Assembly: GCA_903813345.2 (NCBI GenBank)
Contig: CAIIXF020000002.1
Location: 14,280,150-14,344,149, forward strand
Origin: Owenia fusiformis
Lineage: Eukaryota; Annelida; Polychaeta; Sabellida; Oweniidae
Direction: 5' to 3'
DNA length: 64,000 nucleotides
The first letter of the stretch is position 1, and the number at the start of each line of letters is the position of its first letter. The translations under genes were made by a program, and so were the position numbers. Below are positions 1 to 14,600 of this stretch, one piece after another. Below the pieces are notes generated by a model that worked only from the letters and a program-made list of their open reading frames with translations, made no database searches and was not told the origin of the DNA.

Positions 1-224
1 TCTGTATTATGCCATATTTTCACCTTTTCATGACAAAAATGATTGAAAAATAGCTACAGATTAATAATACAGATGCAAGATAGCATGGCAGGTATAGCAG
101 AAAGTTCCCTTTAACTTAAATACCATCTGTTTAGTGGTTCAATTCTCATATAGCCCTTATGTATCTAATAGTTATGCAAATTAAAATATGTCCAGTAAAA
201 GAAAATGTTATCTGTCCAATACTG

Positions 225-363
225 AACAAATATTTTACTCTATTGAGGTGAATACCTGTACATCTTTCACAAGTGATATTCCACGAAGCCCGAAGGGCAA
301 GTGGAACATCACCTTGTGAAAGTGCTACAGGTATTCACCGAAAATAGAGTGAAATATTTGTTT
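225..363. repeat. Long hairpin (foldback) sequence
   Basis: About 60-bp arms, 225-285 and 301-363, are near-perfect reverse complements (for example GGTGAATACCTGT against ACAGGTATTCACC). The loop carries GAAGCCCGAAGGGC. It directly abuts the inverted-repeat module at 361-579, so the two probably form one element. No coding potential. Confidence 0.85.
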
Positions 364-579
364 TATTATATCACTGTCTAGCTAAACATCCCTAATATTA
401 TTAAGTCATTAAGTCTTCAGATGTTTTTACGAATCTACTGGGAGCGTGGGATATCGCTAGATATCTCACGGTTGTCTTATCTGATTAGCATTGCCATTGA
501 ATATCGCCAGATATCCCACGACATGTGACCCGGTTTTGACCAATCATACTGTCGCTAGCTAGATAGTGATATAATAAAA
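361..579. repeat. Inverted-repeat module with CCAATCA
   Basis: Bounded by 23-bp inverted repeats (361-383 and 557-579, TTTTATTATATCACTGTCTA type). Inside are a second short hairpin (ATATCGCTAGATAT / ATATCGCCAGATAT) and the motif GACCAATCAT near the right end. Two other places in the window have the same arrangement with different sequence (26707-26877 and 53362-53631). Confidence 0.75.
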
Positions 580-2541
580 GAAGATATTCCACTTTTTGTG
601 ATTTTGTCTCATTTTCCAAAACAATTAAATTTTCAAAGTTAATAAACAATTTTTGAAACCATATTTCTAGATGTACTTTTGCATGCAGATTTCAAATATG
701 ACATCACTTTGACTGAATTTTGATGTTATAACAATATTGAAGAAAATACATGGATATGCATGACAACAATGTTCCATAGTTATGATGTCACAGCTTAGTT
801 TTGGTATCTGTGTTGTTGATGTTTGTGAACCAGTGATGTCACAAGTGAATCTCATCTTGCATGTGTGACTTTTTAGGATGAAAGGTGGCAATATCTTGCA
901 TGAGTTTCATATTTTTGCCTTGGATACTTGTAGCCAACAAGCGGCTTGTATATTTTCAACATTGTAAAATAGATTCAATTTAGTAAGAGCTTTAGCAGAA
1001 TGTACATGTACACTGCTCTTGGAAAGCTGTTATTATATTTACTGTTATGGGAACCTTTAATAGATCAATAAAAAAGTTTGAAAACTTAAAAGTAACATTT
1101 GTTTGTTTAATTAACTTGAAGAACAACAGTCTAGTCGGTAACAATACTGTTGATGACATTACTACTTAATTAAACAGTACATGAGGAAAAAATGGGTTCA
1201 TGACGTAATAGTGTAATATTTTTGATTGTTTGTTACTGATTGTTATTGGCTGTTTTTCATGTAATGAGAAGTAGCCGCGTACCTATTGCTCAATCAAATT
1301 ACTGGAATTTTCATAGTGTATGATAAAATCGTCATCCCGTATCACACGCTGAAATGTGTGATAACTGATCATCATATCTTACGTGGGGTAAAGGTGGCTT
1401 TATCTTTGATAGTCATATGAGAAAATGCTATTTAGCATGACAAAAAAAAATACCACCATCTATTCAAATACCAGCTACAAGCCTGCAATTGATCTATTAA
1501 ACTCCTGATTTGTTAACGAGACATCCCGATTTTTCAAAAAAACTCCCGATTTTTAAATGGTACCCTCCCTATTTTCTTTCTCCAGATTTGTTAATGAGAT
1601 GCCCTCGCAAAAAAATGAAAGTATAAAACAGGTTTTGAGATAAAACAAAATATACAATACATATGTTGATCCTGATCAATCCCGATTTTCTCCCGATTAT
1701 TTTTGTAAACCCCAATTTCCTCCCAATTTTCATTATAAACTCCCGATTATCCTAAACAATCCCGTTTTTTACAGAAAAACCAATTTTCTCCTGATTTTTC
1801 TTAAAAAATCCCTATCTTTCTTAAAAAATTCTGACTTCTCCCGATTTTCAAAACGAAAATATCCAATTTTTTATTTTCTTATTTGACAGGTAGGCACTTA
1901 CCTAAATATGCTATCGTCATATTTCTCAGAAAATTCTGGTAAAATCACCAAGGTCAAAATCACTCTGCCCCCAACTTAAAATGAGATTTCCCACTGAACT
2001 TTCGCATGTTTTCAGATAAATTAGGACCTACCTTATAAATATTGAGACCCAATTCATTTACCAAACGCCAGATGGCCCTCTAATAGGGTAGGGAAGAAGA
2101 AAAATGACTTTTTACACAGAAAACCAAATCACTAACTGTAACCGCTAGTATCTTTATGTAGGACTATATCCACAACTATTTGTCAGTTTTTCAGGTTATG
2201 GAAATGAATTTGTATTTGAAGGTATTATAAACATTTAAAAATTAAAAACATTTGTATTTTTTCTACTAATTTCTGTATTTTATAATTTTCAGAGTTTACA
2301 GTTTAGGTTTCAAAGTAAAACACATTATTTACATTTATCAAACTCCTCTGAGATGAAATTATACTAACTAGGGATATTTTGTATAAAGGAATCTATTCTT
2401 AACGATCTAATAATATGCACTTATATCACTCTCATTGGCTATAGTACACACTTGTTATTGTGGATGACACTTTATTCTGTGCTAATTTTAGCCAATATCT
2501 TCCCCCCATGCAGCACTTCATGCAAGTCCATTCAAACATAC
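580..2541 (-). other. Intron, no gene seen
   Basis: Lies downstream of the last visible TAF1 exon. Apart from a T/C-rich patch at about 1500-1870, where the motif TCCCGATTTT recurs many times, no coding exon, RNA gene or long repeat is recognisable. None of the short open frames resembles the TAF1 tail. Confidence 0.6.
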
Positions 2542-2610
2542 CTGCTGGGACTGGTCCTCATAGTTCTCCACATCAACAAAGTCATCATCCTGCTGCCCGG
2601 CATAGTCTCC
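2542..2610 (-). CDS. TAF1: TAF1 exon 30 (last in window)
   Basis: 23 codons, phase 0/0. Encodes [20 protein letters not shown], an acidic tail segment. Acceptor GTGACAG and donor CAG|GTATG are good, so at least one further exon lies left of position 1. Low conservation makes this the least certain exon. Confidence 0.75.
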
Positions 2611-5600
2611 CTGTCACAACATAGATGGAGTAAATATACAGTACATAAACACAACAGATAACAATACAGAAAGAGCATGCAGGTTTATGTTCAGCGTGAC
2701 ACACATACATTAACAAGACACACAGTGAACAGAATCGCACCCTTGAATAGATTACAGTTTTCCATGAAACTGTTTGGCTGGAAACCTGTAGATAAGACTC
2801 GACAGACAAGATTTAGGGATGGAAAATCAAAACAAGAACACAAATGTGTACAAAATGTCCCCACCTATTGGTGATCCCGTCAAATGGTTATCCTAAAAAT
2901 GAGTAGACAAGATTTTACCGACACAATTTGAGGACGGAAAATCCAAAATGGCCACCTTAAAATTTACCCAGAATGCCAAAGAATTAGTCAGTTCTAGATT
3001 GTCATACTAAGAACCACCCCTGAAAATTTGAAATTGATCAGTCACACAGTTAACCAGAAAACATGTAAACAAGCCTTTACAGACAAGATTTGAGGACAGA
3101 AAATCCAAAATGGCTGCCTTGACATTTATCCAGAATGCCAAAAAACTAATCTGTTTTAGATTTTCATACTAAGAATCATCCCTGAAAATTTGAAATTGAT
3201 CCACCAAACGGTTCACCTGAAAACGCGTAGACAAGACTTTACAGATAAGATTTTAAGACGGAAAATCCAAAATGGCTGCCTTTACATTTATCCAGAATGC
3301 CAAAAAACTAATCAGATCTAGATTTTCATACTGAGAATCATCCCTGAAAATTTGAAATTGATCTACCAAACAGTTCACCTGGAAATGCGTAGACAAGACT
3401 TTACAGACAAGATTTTAGGACAGAAAATCCAAAATGGCTGCCTTGACATTTACCCAGAATGCCAAAAAACTAATCAGAACTAGATTTTCATACTAAAAAT
3501 CATCCCTGAAAATTTGAAATTGATCAACCAAACGGTTCACCTGAAAACATGTAGACAAGTCTTTACGGGCACGATTTTAAGACGGAAAATCCAAAATGGC
3601 TGCCTTGACATTTATCCAGAATGCCAAAAAACTAATCAGATCTAGATTTTCATACGAAGAATCATCCCTGAAAATTTCAAATTGATCTACCAAACGGTTC
3701 ACCTGAAAATGCGTAGACAAGACTTTACAGACAAGATTTTAGGACGGAAAATCCAAAATGGCTGCCTTGACATTTACTCAGAATGCCCAAAAACTAATCA
3801 GATCTAGATTTTCATACTAAGAATCATCCCTGAAAATTTGAAATTGATCTATCAAACGTTTCACCTGAAAATGCGTAGACAAGAGTTTACAGACAAGATT
3901 TTAGGACGGAAAATCCAAAATGGCTGCCTTGACATTTACTCAGAATGCCCAAAAACTAATCAGATCTAGATTTTCATACTAAGAATCATCCCTGAAAATT
4001 TGAAATTGATTTACCAAACGGTTCACCTGAAAACGCGTAGACAAGACTTTACAGACAAGATTTTAGGACGGAAAAATCCAAAATGGCCGACAATAAAAAA
4101 GTGATTATGAATTTTTGCTGATTTCTTTTTACAAAATTATCACATATAACTACTGTTAACAATAAAATAGGCTTTTACAACAAAGTACACCTGAAATTAT
4201 TTATAAAGCTACTAAATAGTTTAAGTATGAAAACTGAATGAAAAACACCATTCAATATGATACAAAGTATTATCGTGCGCTAACTTTTCTTAAAACATTC
4301 AAAATGGCTGACTTGACTGAGCTAACAGGTCCAAAACCTAATCAGATCTAGAATGAAGTGAGCTGAACAAGATTTTAAAGTTTTTAAAGCAACTGTGAAG
4401 CCGTTTTCTTAAAGTTTGCAGACAAGGATTTTAGCATTTGACTTCAAAATGGGCGACAGCAAGTACGTAAGTTAATTTTTTTTCATCCACATCTTTATGC
4501 ACTCATAAGTTATCCCTGAAAATTTGAAGGTGATATCTGTAACGGTTTTGGAGAAAACTGCCGGACGTACGGATGGACAGACAGACGGACAGACAGACGG
4601 ACGGACGCGCCTAGGCCGACAATATGGCCCCACACTATGTGGTGGGACATAAAAAGGGCCATCTTACATTTACCCAGAATACCGAAAAACTAATCAGTTC
4701 TAAACGTTCATGTAACATCACTGAAAATTTCAGATGAAATCCTAAAATGGTTTGGCTGGAAACCTGTAGATAAGCCTCAACAGACAAGATTTTAGGACGG
4801 AAAATCCAAAGTAGCCACCTTAAAGGGTGACGATTAGCATCCCGTATAAAAACAATATGGCGGCTCCAGGCGAATCAACTGGATCAGTCCATTTTTAAGA
4901 AATAAGGGGAGTTCTGTAAAATCCAGTTTATTGAAATTGTCTTTGAGATAAAGTAATCCGTTTATAATGATTTTGAAAACGTTATCCAAAGAGTGATTGC
5001 GTTCAAATAATACATGTACAACAGACAATATAAATTCTTGTATTAGAAACCGGTTTGTCTTGCTTTGTTTCATTTGTAGGATATTTCATATGCCAAGCTG
5101 TGTGCTATTACGTTATGGGGAAATTTAGATGCCAATTTTTCCTTATTATACACAAATAGAAGATCCTGAAACTTCACCCATAAATGTGGAATTGATTTGT
5201 CAAAATAAAAATCACCCTTTTATAAATGTGTGACGATCTATAATATACTTATGCTATATAACAGTTAGAGGTGTTGACACAACGACCTCGAACCTGTGAA
5301 CCCTTGAGTATTATTCCGGGATCGGGCCTTTTATACTAAACGGTGAGCAACACAAGAAACGAGCGTTCGATTTGCTAAACGATATGCGTCACCCTTTAAC
5401 ATTTACCCAGAATGCCTAAAAACTTATCAGCTCTAGGCGTTCATATGTAGAAACATCCCTGATAATTTCAAATGGAACCCTGAATTTACCCAGAAAGCTG
5501 AAAAACTAACCAGTTCTATACTGTAGAAACATCCTCGAAAATTTCAAATAAATTCCTGAAACAGTTTGGCTGTAAACCCGTAGACAAGCCTTGACAGACA

Positions 5601-8600
5601 ACATTTTGGGAAGAAAAATCCAGAATCGCCGCCTTCCATTTACCCAAAATGCCAAAAAACTAATCAGTTCTAAACTTTCATATGTAGAAACATCTCTGAA
5701 AATTTCAAATGAATCCCTGAAACGGTTTGGCTGGAAACCTGTAGACAAGGTATGAGTACCGTAATCCAACACCAAATTCGAAAATTCATAACAATACTTT
5801 GCACATATGGCGTTCGTGACCAACTATTAAACGCTTACCCCCCATAGTGTTATATATCAAAATGTACCTGTTCATATAGGGGTTCGATTGATCTACATCA
5901 AATTATAGGGAGTCAGGTTACTTTTTGAGATATCAGCGTCCATTTATTGTAACTCGCGTTTGCCACCACTTCCTCAATTCTGATATGACGGGCAAACGCG
6001 TAGTAAACATGCTCACGTCGGAACTATTTTTGACCTACATCGCTATTTTCGTAATTCAAATGAAAGTTGAACTCCTCCTCTTTATTTTGATACCAAATAG
6101 TGGCATACTAGGTACCCTAGAAGCCAACTATGGCGTTATTTAGAACAATACCACAGGTTTTTAAATGGACTATATAGGGGTCATACCTTTTGGCGGATGG
6201 ATATGGAACCTCATACCACAAGCCTTGACAGACAAGATTGTAGGATGGAAAATCCAAAATGGCTGGAAACCGTAGACAAGACTGGATGGACAAGATTTTA
6301 GGACGAAAAATCCAAAATGGCTGCCTTTACATTTCCAAGAATGCCCAAAAACTTATCAGGTCTAAACTTTCATACGTAGAAACATCCCTGAAAATTTCAA
6401 ATGAATCCCTAAAATGGTTTGGCTGGAAACCTGTAGACAAGCCTCGACAGACAACATTTTAGGACGAAAAATCCAAATTGACTGCCTTTACATTTACCAA
6501 GATTGCCCAAAAACTAATCAGTTCTAAACTATGATATGTAGAAACATCCCTGAAAATTTCAAATGAATCCCTCGAACAGTTTGGCTGGAAACCTGTAGAC
6601 GAGATTAATCAGGAAGCCTGCCCACCAACCTGCCCGGCTGATCACAATATAGCACACAAGGGTGTGATAAAAACATTATTCTACTAATTTATGAAGTCAT
6701 TGATGCTACCTAGTAGACATGTATGTTCATGTATTATGTGAAAGTCATTCCAAAATTAGATGGTTACATTTCCATAATGCATGTAATGAGTGCTTGGTAT
6801 ATTGCAAAAAATGAAAAATCAAACTACAATCCACTTTATGGAAAGTGCACAACATACAATATTTACGTATACATAATCTTGTACTGAAATCTGGTATCTT
6901 ACTCTGTTGGTCATTTTTCACTTTCTCAGTTAAATTGAACAAGACCTTAAATAAATAAATCCTGTCATCTTTTGCTGAGTTGTGTTAATATGGATAAACA
7001 ACTATCCCAGCTTTTTATATCTGAGTGGTAGAAAATTAAGTCCTAAGGTTAAATTGCCACAACTGGCTCAATTTCATCTGATTTGTTTCACTATATCAGT
7101 ATTGTTTGTTCTATATCCTAGCTTCTTTGATGAAGCATGAGGTTACAAGGTTTATTTGAAAGGTCTAATGAAGCTTATATTTAAGCACTGAAGCAGTAAA
7201 GGATTTTCCTCGTGCTTTCCAAATACATTGCAGTATTTCTGATTGCACTGTTCTGTTACCTGAGACTGTGATTGGTCCATCATGTAACTCTTGCTCATCA
7301 TGGAATCCTCCTCTGCTATAGTGACATTGTCCTTGGACACATTGTAGCTGTTCAAACTCTCAACATCTGCAAAAATGCAATAACATTGTAAATAAGATTG
7401 CAGTTGCTTAAATTATAAATATCTGCAACTACAATAACATTGTAGCCATTTAAACTTAAAATAGTGCAAATAAAACAAGGTATTAACAAGCAAAATGTCA
7501 CCATCTGCCATTTGTTAAAAATGCCAACTGCCAAACACTGTTCACAAAAAGTTGGAGACCATTACAATATAAAAATATAACAATTTCACCCCAGAATAGC
7601 CTGACAACGGTAAAGTCAGATACTGTTGTCACAAATGGCGGAAATAACCGTCGCTTCAATTAGATTTTCATGAACTGTATGTTTAATAGAGCACCTAGAC
7701 TAGATTCCTTTGGAACAACAATCAATCAAAGTGTCTTAATACTCATTGTACATTTAATAATGTTCTACCATCGAAATAAAGTCTTTAATTTAACCGATCG
7801 AATGAGATACCGAACAACAGACATTGTAATTACCATATGCCGTTGCCTTTCTAAATTACTCAAATTCAGATTCCGTTGTCATTGACGATATTGAAGATGC
7901 TATATTGTGGCGATTCATGACCCAATTTGATCGAAAATGGGATTTCATATGATACATTATCACAAGAGCTTAATACATGCGCAGAATTAGTGACAATAAA
8001 ATCCCATGAAATGAGGACCAAGTGATTAAACAGTTGAAGCGACGATTATGTCGGCCATTTGTGACAACGGTGTCTGACTTTACCGTTGTCAGGCTATTCC
8101 GGTGTGAATGTAAGTTACAAATACTGATGCTGAATGCCAGTCACAAGAATGTTTATAAATGATGCTGTGTTGCAAACTACTGTAATCAGTGAACAAAGAA
8201 ATAGCTGACCCACCTTGCATGCTGCTTTCATCCATGTTGAATGATGTTCCTGTGATAACACTGTCTGTCTCTGCTGCATCCAGGGCAGCTTCCTGGACAG
8301 CCTTGATGTCTCTCTCAAGCTGAGAAATGTAGTCATCTTGCTATAAACACATCAAAACATCAAGCTGTACTATTATTTTGCATCATGCTACTTGTTATCT
8401 TGAACATACTTTTTTTTATCTTGAAATTTCTGGTGCACAACTAACAAAGGGTTCTCTCATTCTGCATACTGTTAAATCAGTGTATTCCTTCAGTCATACA
8501 CTGGTATTGTTGTTCTAAAATTTATGCCAAACATTATGAGTGATTTTGAAATTCACTGTCTTTATTTTAAGTGGCCAGAATAGAACTAGTCATATACATA

Positions 8601-11600
8601 TCAAGGTATGAAGTACCCTGATGGATCAAGATACTCATTCTGTGTTAAGCAGCATTAAAATCTGTAGAATCAAATGACATTATTTGCATTGGTACCTCTT
8701 GTAAGGCTTCAATGCCAGCATCCACAACTTGTCTAGCTGTCCTTGAGTAGTTACTGTCATTTCCATTGTATTTGACACAGTTGACAGCTATTAACTCTGC
8801 AGCCTCTATGAACTCATGTCTTGTGTGGTACTTATGTTTCTGCACATTCTGTAAATAACAATGCATTTATTCATCATCCTTTCAGTTCAATTCTTAACTA
8901 TTTTACATCATCAAACTAATATTTACATTTCAAAAATTATTTAAGTTTTTACAACATGTTTGGTTAAAAATGATTGGGGATTTGTAGGTCTAGGGAACAT
9001 TCTTGTTTTAATAGGACTGCACTGGGGTAATTACTGTATGTAAACCAAAAACACAAAACACAGCACGAAAAAGAAATATTTAAGAGCCAAACCAGAGATT
9101 AAACCTAGTATTATAAAATAATCTAACGTCTCATGATCCTTCGTCATGATACAACACAACATCATTTCTTCTGAGCCATGATATGTAGGATATGCTATGG
9201 TATTATGGGTTTAATTTGGTGATCCAAGAGAGCCCAGATTTGAGGACATTTGAGATATTTCATCTCACCTTATATCTCATCTAATTGGGGGATCATAAAA
9301 CTTCACAATATAAAACATGACAGTTGTAACTCTTCCTAGAAGTCCAAAGCAATAAGACAACAATAGGACATTTTATCCATACTGAGGGTAAGCTTTCATA
9401 AACAGCGCTACAGATATAACATACCTTGAGAAGAGTGTCCAGATCCATAGGGTGTTTTATAATCTCATAGTAGTCCTTGACAAACTTCTTGTTGACAGGT
9501 TTGTGGAATGGCCATGACTGAAACCAAAGCAAAGTCGAAAGAATTCATAATTTTCATAATAGCACATAAGGCTTCATTTTATAAGTTTTAATCATTGAAG
9601 TAATTAAAAATCATCATATTTTTTGCTAAGCTATAATTCAATCACTGGCAACAACTTACATTTTCAACAACTTTCATTTTAGTTTGAATAATACTCTCAA
9701 AGATGAATGAGAGTGCCACTTGATCATCATCATCCAACAGTGGGTTGATGGCCTTCTCTAACCGCATTAACTTTTCCTCTTTCTCCGCAATGCGTTGCAA
9801 ACAGAGGTCCAACATCTTCTGGGCCGTGTGGGTGAGCACACTGGTGGGGCCATTGTAAAGTTTACTGTTCTCAACCACTTGGTTAAGGTCCTCTAAAAAT
9901 GCCTGCCTGTTGTGGTACTTCCTGTCCCGTATAGACTGAAACACCAAGTGGAACCATTTAAGATTATGTGAAAAGACAATAAGTGCCAACCATTCACAAG
10001 CATGTGAAAAGACAATATTTGCAAATCATTTACATGTATGTGAAAAGACAATATGTGCAAACAATTTACAAGTATGTGAAAAGACAATACCTAGAGACCA
10101 TTTACAAGTATGTGAAGACAATTAGTGCAAACCATTTACAAATGTGTGAAAAGACAATATGTGCAAACAATTTACAAGTATGTGAAAAGACAAAAAGTAC
10201 AAACCATTTACAAATATGTGAAAATATAAAACTTTTAATTTGTATTATCATTTACTCAAAGAATAAGCATTATATACTTCACTAAACTATTCTGGAGATT
10301 ATGTGAGATATGTCGCCATTAAAATGGCCATGTAGTATTTGTATTTACTGTTATTATCATTATTTAATTTTTAATTTTCATACTGTACTATTCCTTTTTC
10401 CAAAAATGTACTGAAACCATATAAGGTTTTGTATGCTAATTATATGCAAAACAACAGGTTCTACCTCTCTAATGGCCTGGAGGTCCATTGGTCTCTTCAC
10501 TATCTTCAAGTAGTCCAGCACTAGCTTAGTGTTAACTGGGAACAAGAAAGGCTGGGTCTGAAATCAAAGAAATGCATCATTGGGACTGATATCATGACTT
10601 TGGGTAGATACATACATTTATAGTTTATAGTAAGTAGGCTATATGTACAGTAGTTTAGGCTACATCTTTAAGTATGGGAATTTTAGGTTTAAAAATGTTA
10701 GACTGAGACATAATTTTTAACTGTACCAACTTTAAGGGAAAGACTCTCATTTCAAGTTTTTCATATTTATCTGAGACATGCAATAACTAAGTTGTAAAAA
10801 TCAGTGTCCCTCTTTTCTTCCAAGTTATTATCACACAAATTATGGCATTGGTATATCTTATTGGTTTCACTTACATCAGGCAGTTCTCGGATTTCATTAA
10901 GGATATTCTCAAATATAGATGAGAGTGATATGAGGGGGTCGGCCCGTCTTCGGTTAGACTGCTTTGGTGGCTTCTACAACAAATAACATTATATTATAGA
11001 AAAATAGTTTTGCAAACAAATCATGTAATTGGGAGTATTGTTGGATCACACATTCCTCATTTTACATTACAATAACATTTTCAACTTAAGCACAAAAAAA
11101 TATTAAAAATATCAATTGGATTATACCAATAGATCATGGATTAGCATCTCCTCAGTTATTCAAAATTTCCTAATTAGAAAAAAGAGGATCTCAGTTTTTC
11201 TAATTTTGGGACAAATGTAGATTGAAATTAAATATAATAATAATGTGTTGTCCAACAATACTCACAGTCAAAAATAAAGCTGTCCAAGATTGTTTAAAAT
11301 ACAGTATGTGGTCCTTTGATGAGACATAATTAGAGGTTATGTCACTATTGTGGCATATATGCTTGAGATTTTCAGGGCCATTGATTTCCGAAAACCAAGG
11401 GAACATACAAGATCATAGTGACATACACAATTTATAACATACCTATGATGATATAGAGTGGTCAAGCAGTACCTTTTCTTATCTAATAGACTATACTCTA
11501 AACACCTTGGTGTCCGACTATCAAAAAATCCAATTATTCTCTCATTTGGCCTTATTCTTAAGTTTTCCCTCCGTATATAAGTTTGGCCGAAGACTTATCT

Positions 11601-14600
11601 AGCGCCACCTACCTTTTGTCAGTTCATCACAGGAAATTGAACAGAAATCCAATTCTCTCATATCACGCAAATCATTTCTCCCTCGCATTCGTCTCAAATT
11701 CCAACATGGAAGAGATTCTAAGAAAATGACGTCAATGATGTCATTTAGAACAGTATGGTTTCCCCGAAATGGGAGGAGATTCCATGAATTTTGTCAAGAG
11801 TTTGAACTTCTATGAAGTCTGACGTCATCCAGACAGAGGGCAAGAGAAGATTTTCTGAAGAAAATGACTGAGTTTCTTACAGCATTTGGATCCATTGCGA
11901 GTATCACTATTACTATGACTTATGGAATGGACATTCATTTGACTTCAAAAAATAAGTCAAGTACATATGAGTAAGAAGACCAAATGATTCAATTGAGGCA
12001 TTTAAACTTTTTTTAAAAATTAATTTTTTGACTGTCAGACAGGAAGGTTTTTAGAGAGTAGCAAATGGTTTAAAACAGAAATTGATGGTCTGTTCCAGTG
12101 TCTGCATTTGACCTAATGCATTACTAGCTACTACATCCCATCAGTTGAAGACAAAACTACTTTCATGATCTAATTTCGAGCTGACTACTTATAACCATCA
12201 TCTTTCACTTTTTTTTCACCCATTTGACATATTGTGTTTGAACTAACATAAATTATGAATTATGTAATTCAAGTTCAAAATACCCATATCTGGACTGCAG
12301 TGGATGCCGCCATTGTTATGTATCAATGACGTCATTGATGCCTGAAAAGTGTCACGTCATACTCAAATCACGTAATCGCATTATATTCTACTTGAAAAAT
12401 ATCCTCAAGGAATTATTTTATATAATGATAGGGTATCCGTCGGAAAATAGGCCTGACTGTCGCAATTGCTTTCTTACCTTATGGTAGATTTCTCCAATTT
12501 GTAGTTACAAATGGGTCTACCAAAAAGACTGACAACTGGCCAATCTGGCTTCTACTCTTAGACAAATAGGTGCAGAATTAAAGAAAATAAAACTAAAATC
12601 AATAGACCTAATCAATGCCAATGACAAAGTAACTTAAACGTGTTTAAAAAATTAAAATCATTATGAATCCTCTAGTCTAAATAATATGTGTATAAATGCC
12701 AATCTCCAAAAACATGTCAAGAATAAAAGTGCAATATACCATTCTAAGTCATGATAAAACTTGATATTCTTTATAAATGTGAGACCTACACTGTAATTGA
12801 GACGGGAACTTGATCTAAGTGATTTAAACGTGGAACTGTGATAGTTAGATTTTAATTTTCATGCTTGTGTCACAATTATACTAGATATACTCCCGGGGGG
12901 GGGGGGTACTCCCATATATTGGCTATATTGGGACGTGCTGCTAAAGTGGGTCACTTTTTTGACGAAAATCCCAAATGTGGGTCCCATTTTGAAGGAAAAA
13001 ACTAGATATGGGTCCCATTTTGATGAAAAAATCAGAATGCTTGATTTCTCATTATTTCTTAACTGAATCTTGAAATTCTCAGAAACACCTTCAGGTTCGA
13101 ATTTCCCCTACAAATCACAAACAGATCGCTTTAAGAGGGATACCAGCGGGGAGCTGTTATTGTCAGCTTTACAATGGCACTATTAATTTAGAAATTGATC
13201 TACAAATGACGGAGAAAAAGACAGATAAGTGCAGTTTCTAAGACATAGAGTTTGGACACCAAAAAGTGGATTGGGACTGCAAGATAGGCGTCCAATCAGA
13301 ATGCAGTATTTCTTACGTGAAACTTGGAATTCCAAAAATTGTCTTTACCCTCGATTTCACACATTTTCTCACAATCTGTTCACTACAAGAGTGGTACCAT
13401 CAGAAAGCTATCATTGCGAGCCAAATCATGGTCTTATTTATTTAGAAATCCCGTGCCAAACGGCAGAGTAATAGACCGATGAATTGCATTTCTTAAACAG
13501 TCAGTTTAGAGTGAGAAAAGTGGATTCAGACTGCAACAACTTTATGCAAATTAGCTAGTGATGTGTCCATGTTAGTAGGTCATGTATATAGGTTAGAAGG
13601 TTTGTTCTGTCAAGGCCGCGCATGTATTGTATATAAAGCCAGATCCCATTCAAATCAACTTCATTATTCCGACTGAAAAGCTGGTAGTGAACATTAGGGG
13701 CAGGAACATGTCTGGCCATATTCGTTTTACCGCATTTCAGAAATTGATGGCCAATAAACTTTAGTATACGTAAACCAGTATATATAAACTAATGAATGAC
13801 ATGGGAAAATAAAAGTTAATGATACATGCAATGACTATAAGTTGATGATATTAATGGACATGGAAAAACTTACACAGGATTTGATTCTCTTTCTAGATCG
13901 CTCATCTCTTTTTAGTGTTTCAGTTTAAGAATTGTTGGATGTAGACAAAACAGTGCCTCTATATCATGGGCTTGGATTGAGGCAGCGTCTGCTTTTATAG
14001 TCTTGCTCCAAGTTTTTGATTTTTTGAACTGTCTCCCCAATACACCGACAAATTGTTCATTGTTTGAATAATCATCCTGACGAAAATGATCGCTGCAAAC
14101 TGTTTTGTATTTATTGAAAATGAAATTGTTTACATTCCACGGCATACCATTTCGATCTACTGTTCCAATATTATGAAGCCATCTGGCCGCTTATTCCCGA
14201 TTTTTACTTCAGTCCGGAATCCTGTTGAATTTTATATTATTTTCTTTAGATGGTCTATTGTTGCAACCGAAATATAAACAGGTTGGCATTTTCTTCAAAA
14301 ATGGCGCCAGAAATCTTTTGGAATGCTATGGCATCAATGACGTGATAACAATGTCGTAAAGAACCACTTTACAGTTAAAATGGCAGCTCCATGGTCCAGT
14401 TCACATGCAAAATCCAGGGCTCCATAATAACTTAGGGGTTAATGATAGAACAACAAAACTAAGTTGGATTGAAAGATGTATCCGTATTCTAACTTATAAT
14501 CAAGTTTAGAAGACAAAACTTCGCATTCCCTTTAAGGGCATGAATTTATCAATAAACACTATTAATCTATTCATTTACATGAAATTATTTGAGATTAAGT

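Larger units (their letters stand above)
2712..6677. mobile_element. Tandem-cored element A' (nested insertions)
   Basis: Starts with ACAAGACACACAG and an ATCGCACCCTT block, and ends with AAGGGTGTGAT followed by AAAAAC. The two blocks form a subterminal inverted repeat. The core unit (with TTTGGCTGGAAACCTGTAGA and CCAAAATGGC) recurs at about 2770, 4740, 5560, 5720, 6400 and 6580. It is interrupted by another tandem-cored element (2832-4656) and two MITEs (4824-5395 and 5749-6217). A second, short copy is at 56636-57062. No protein is encoded, so it is a non-autonomous element, probably HINE-like. Confidence 0.7.

Noticed and set aside
13878-13905. Possible extra TAF1 micro-exon ([11 protein letters not shown]-like, good GTAAGT donor)
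   Set aside because: The candidate acceptor lacks a pyrimidine tract, and exons 22 and 23 join in phase to give the expected TAF1 sequence without it.
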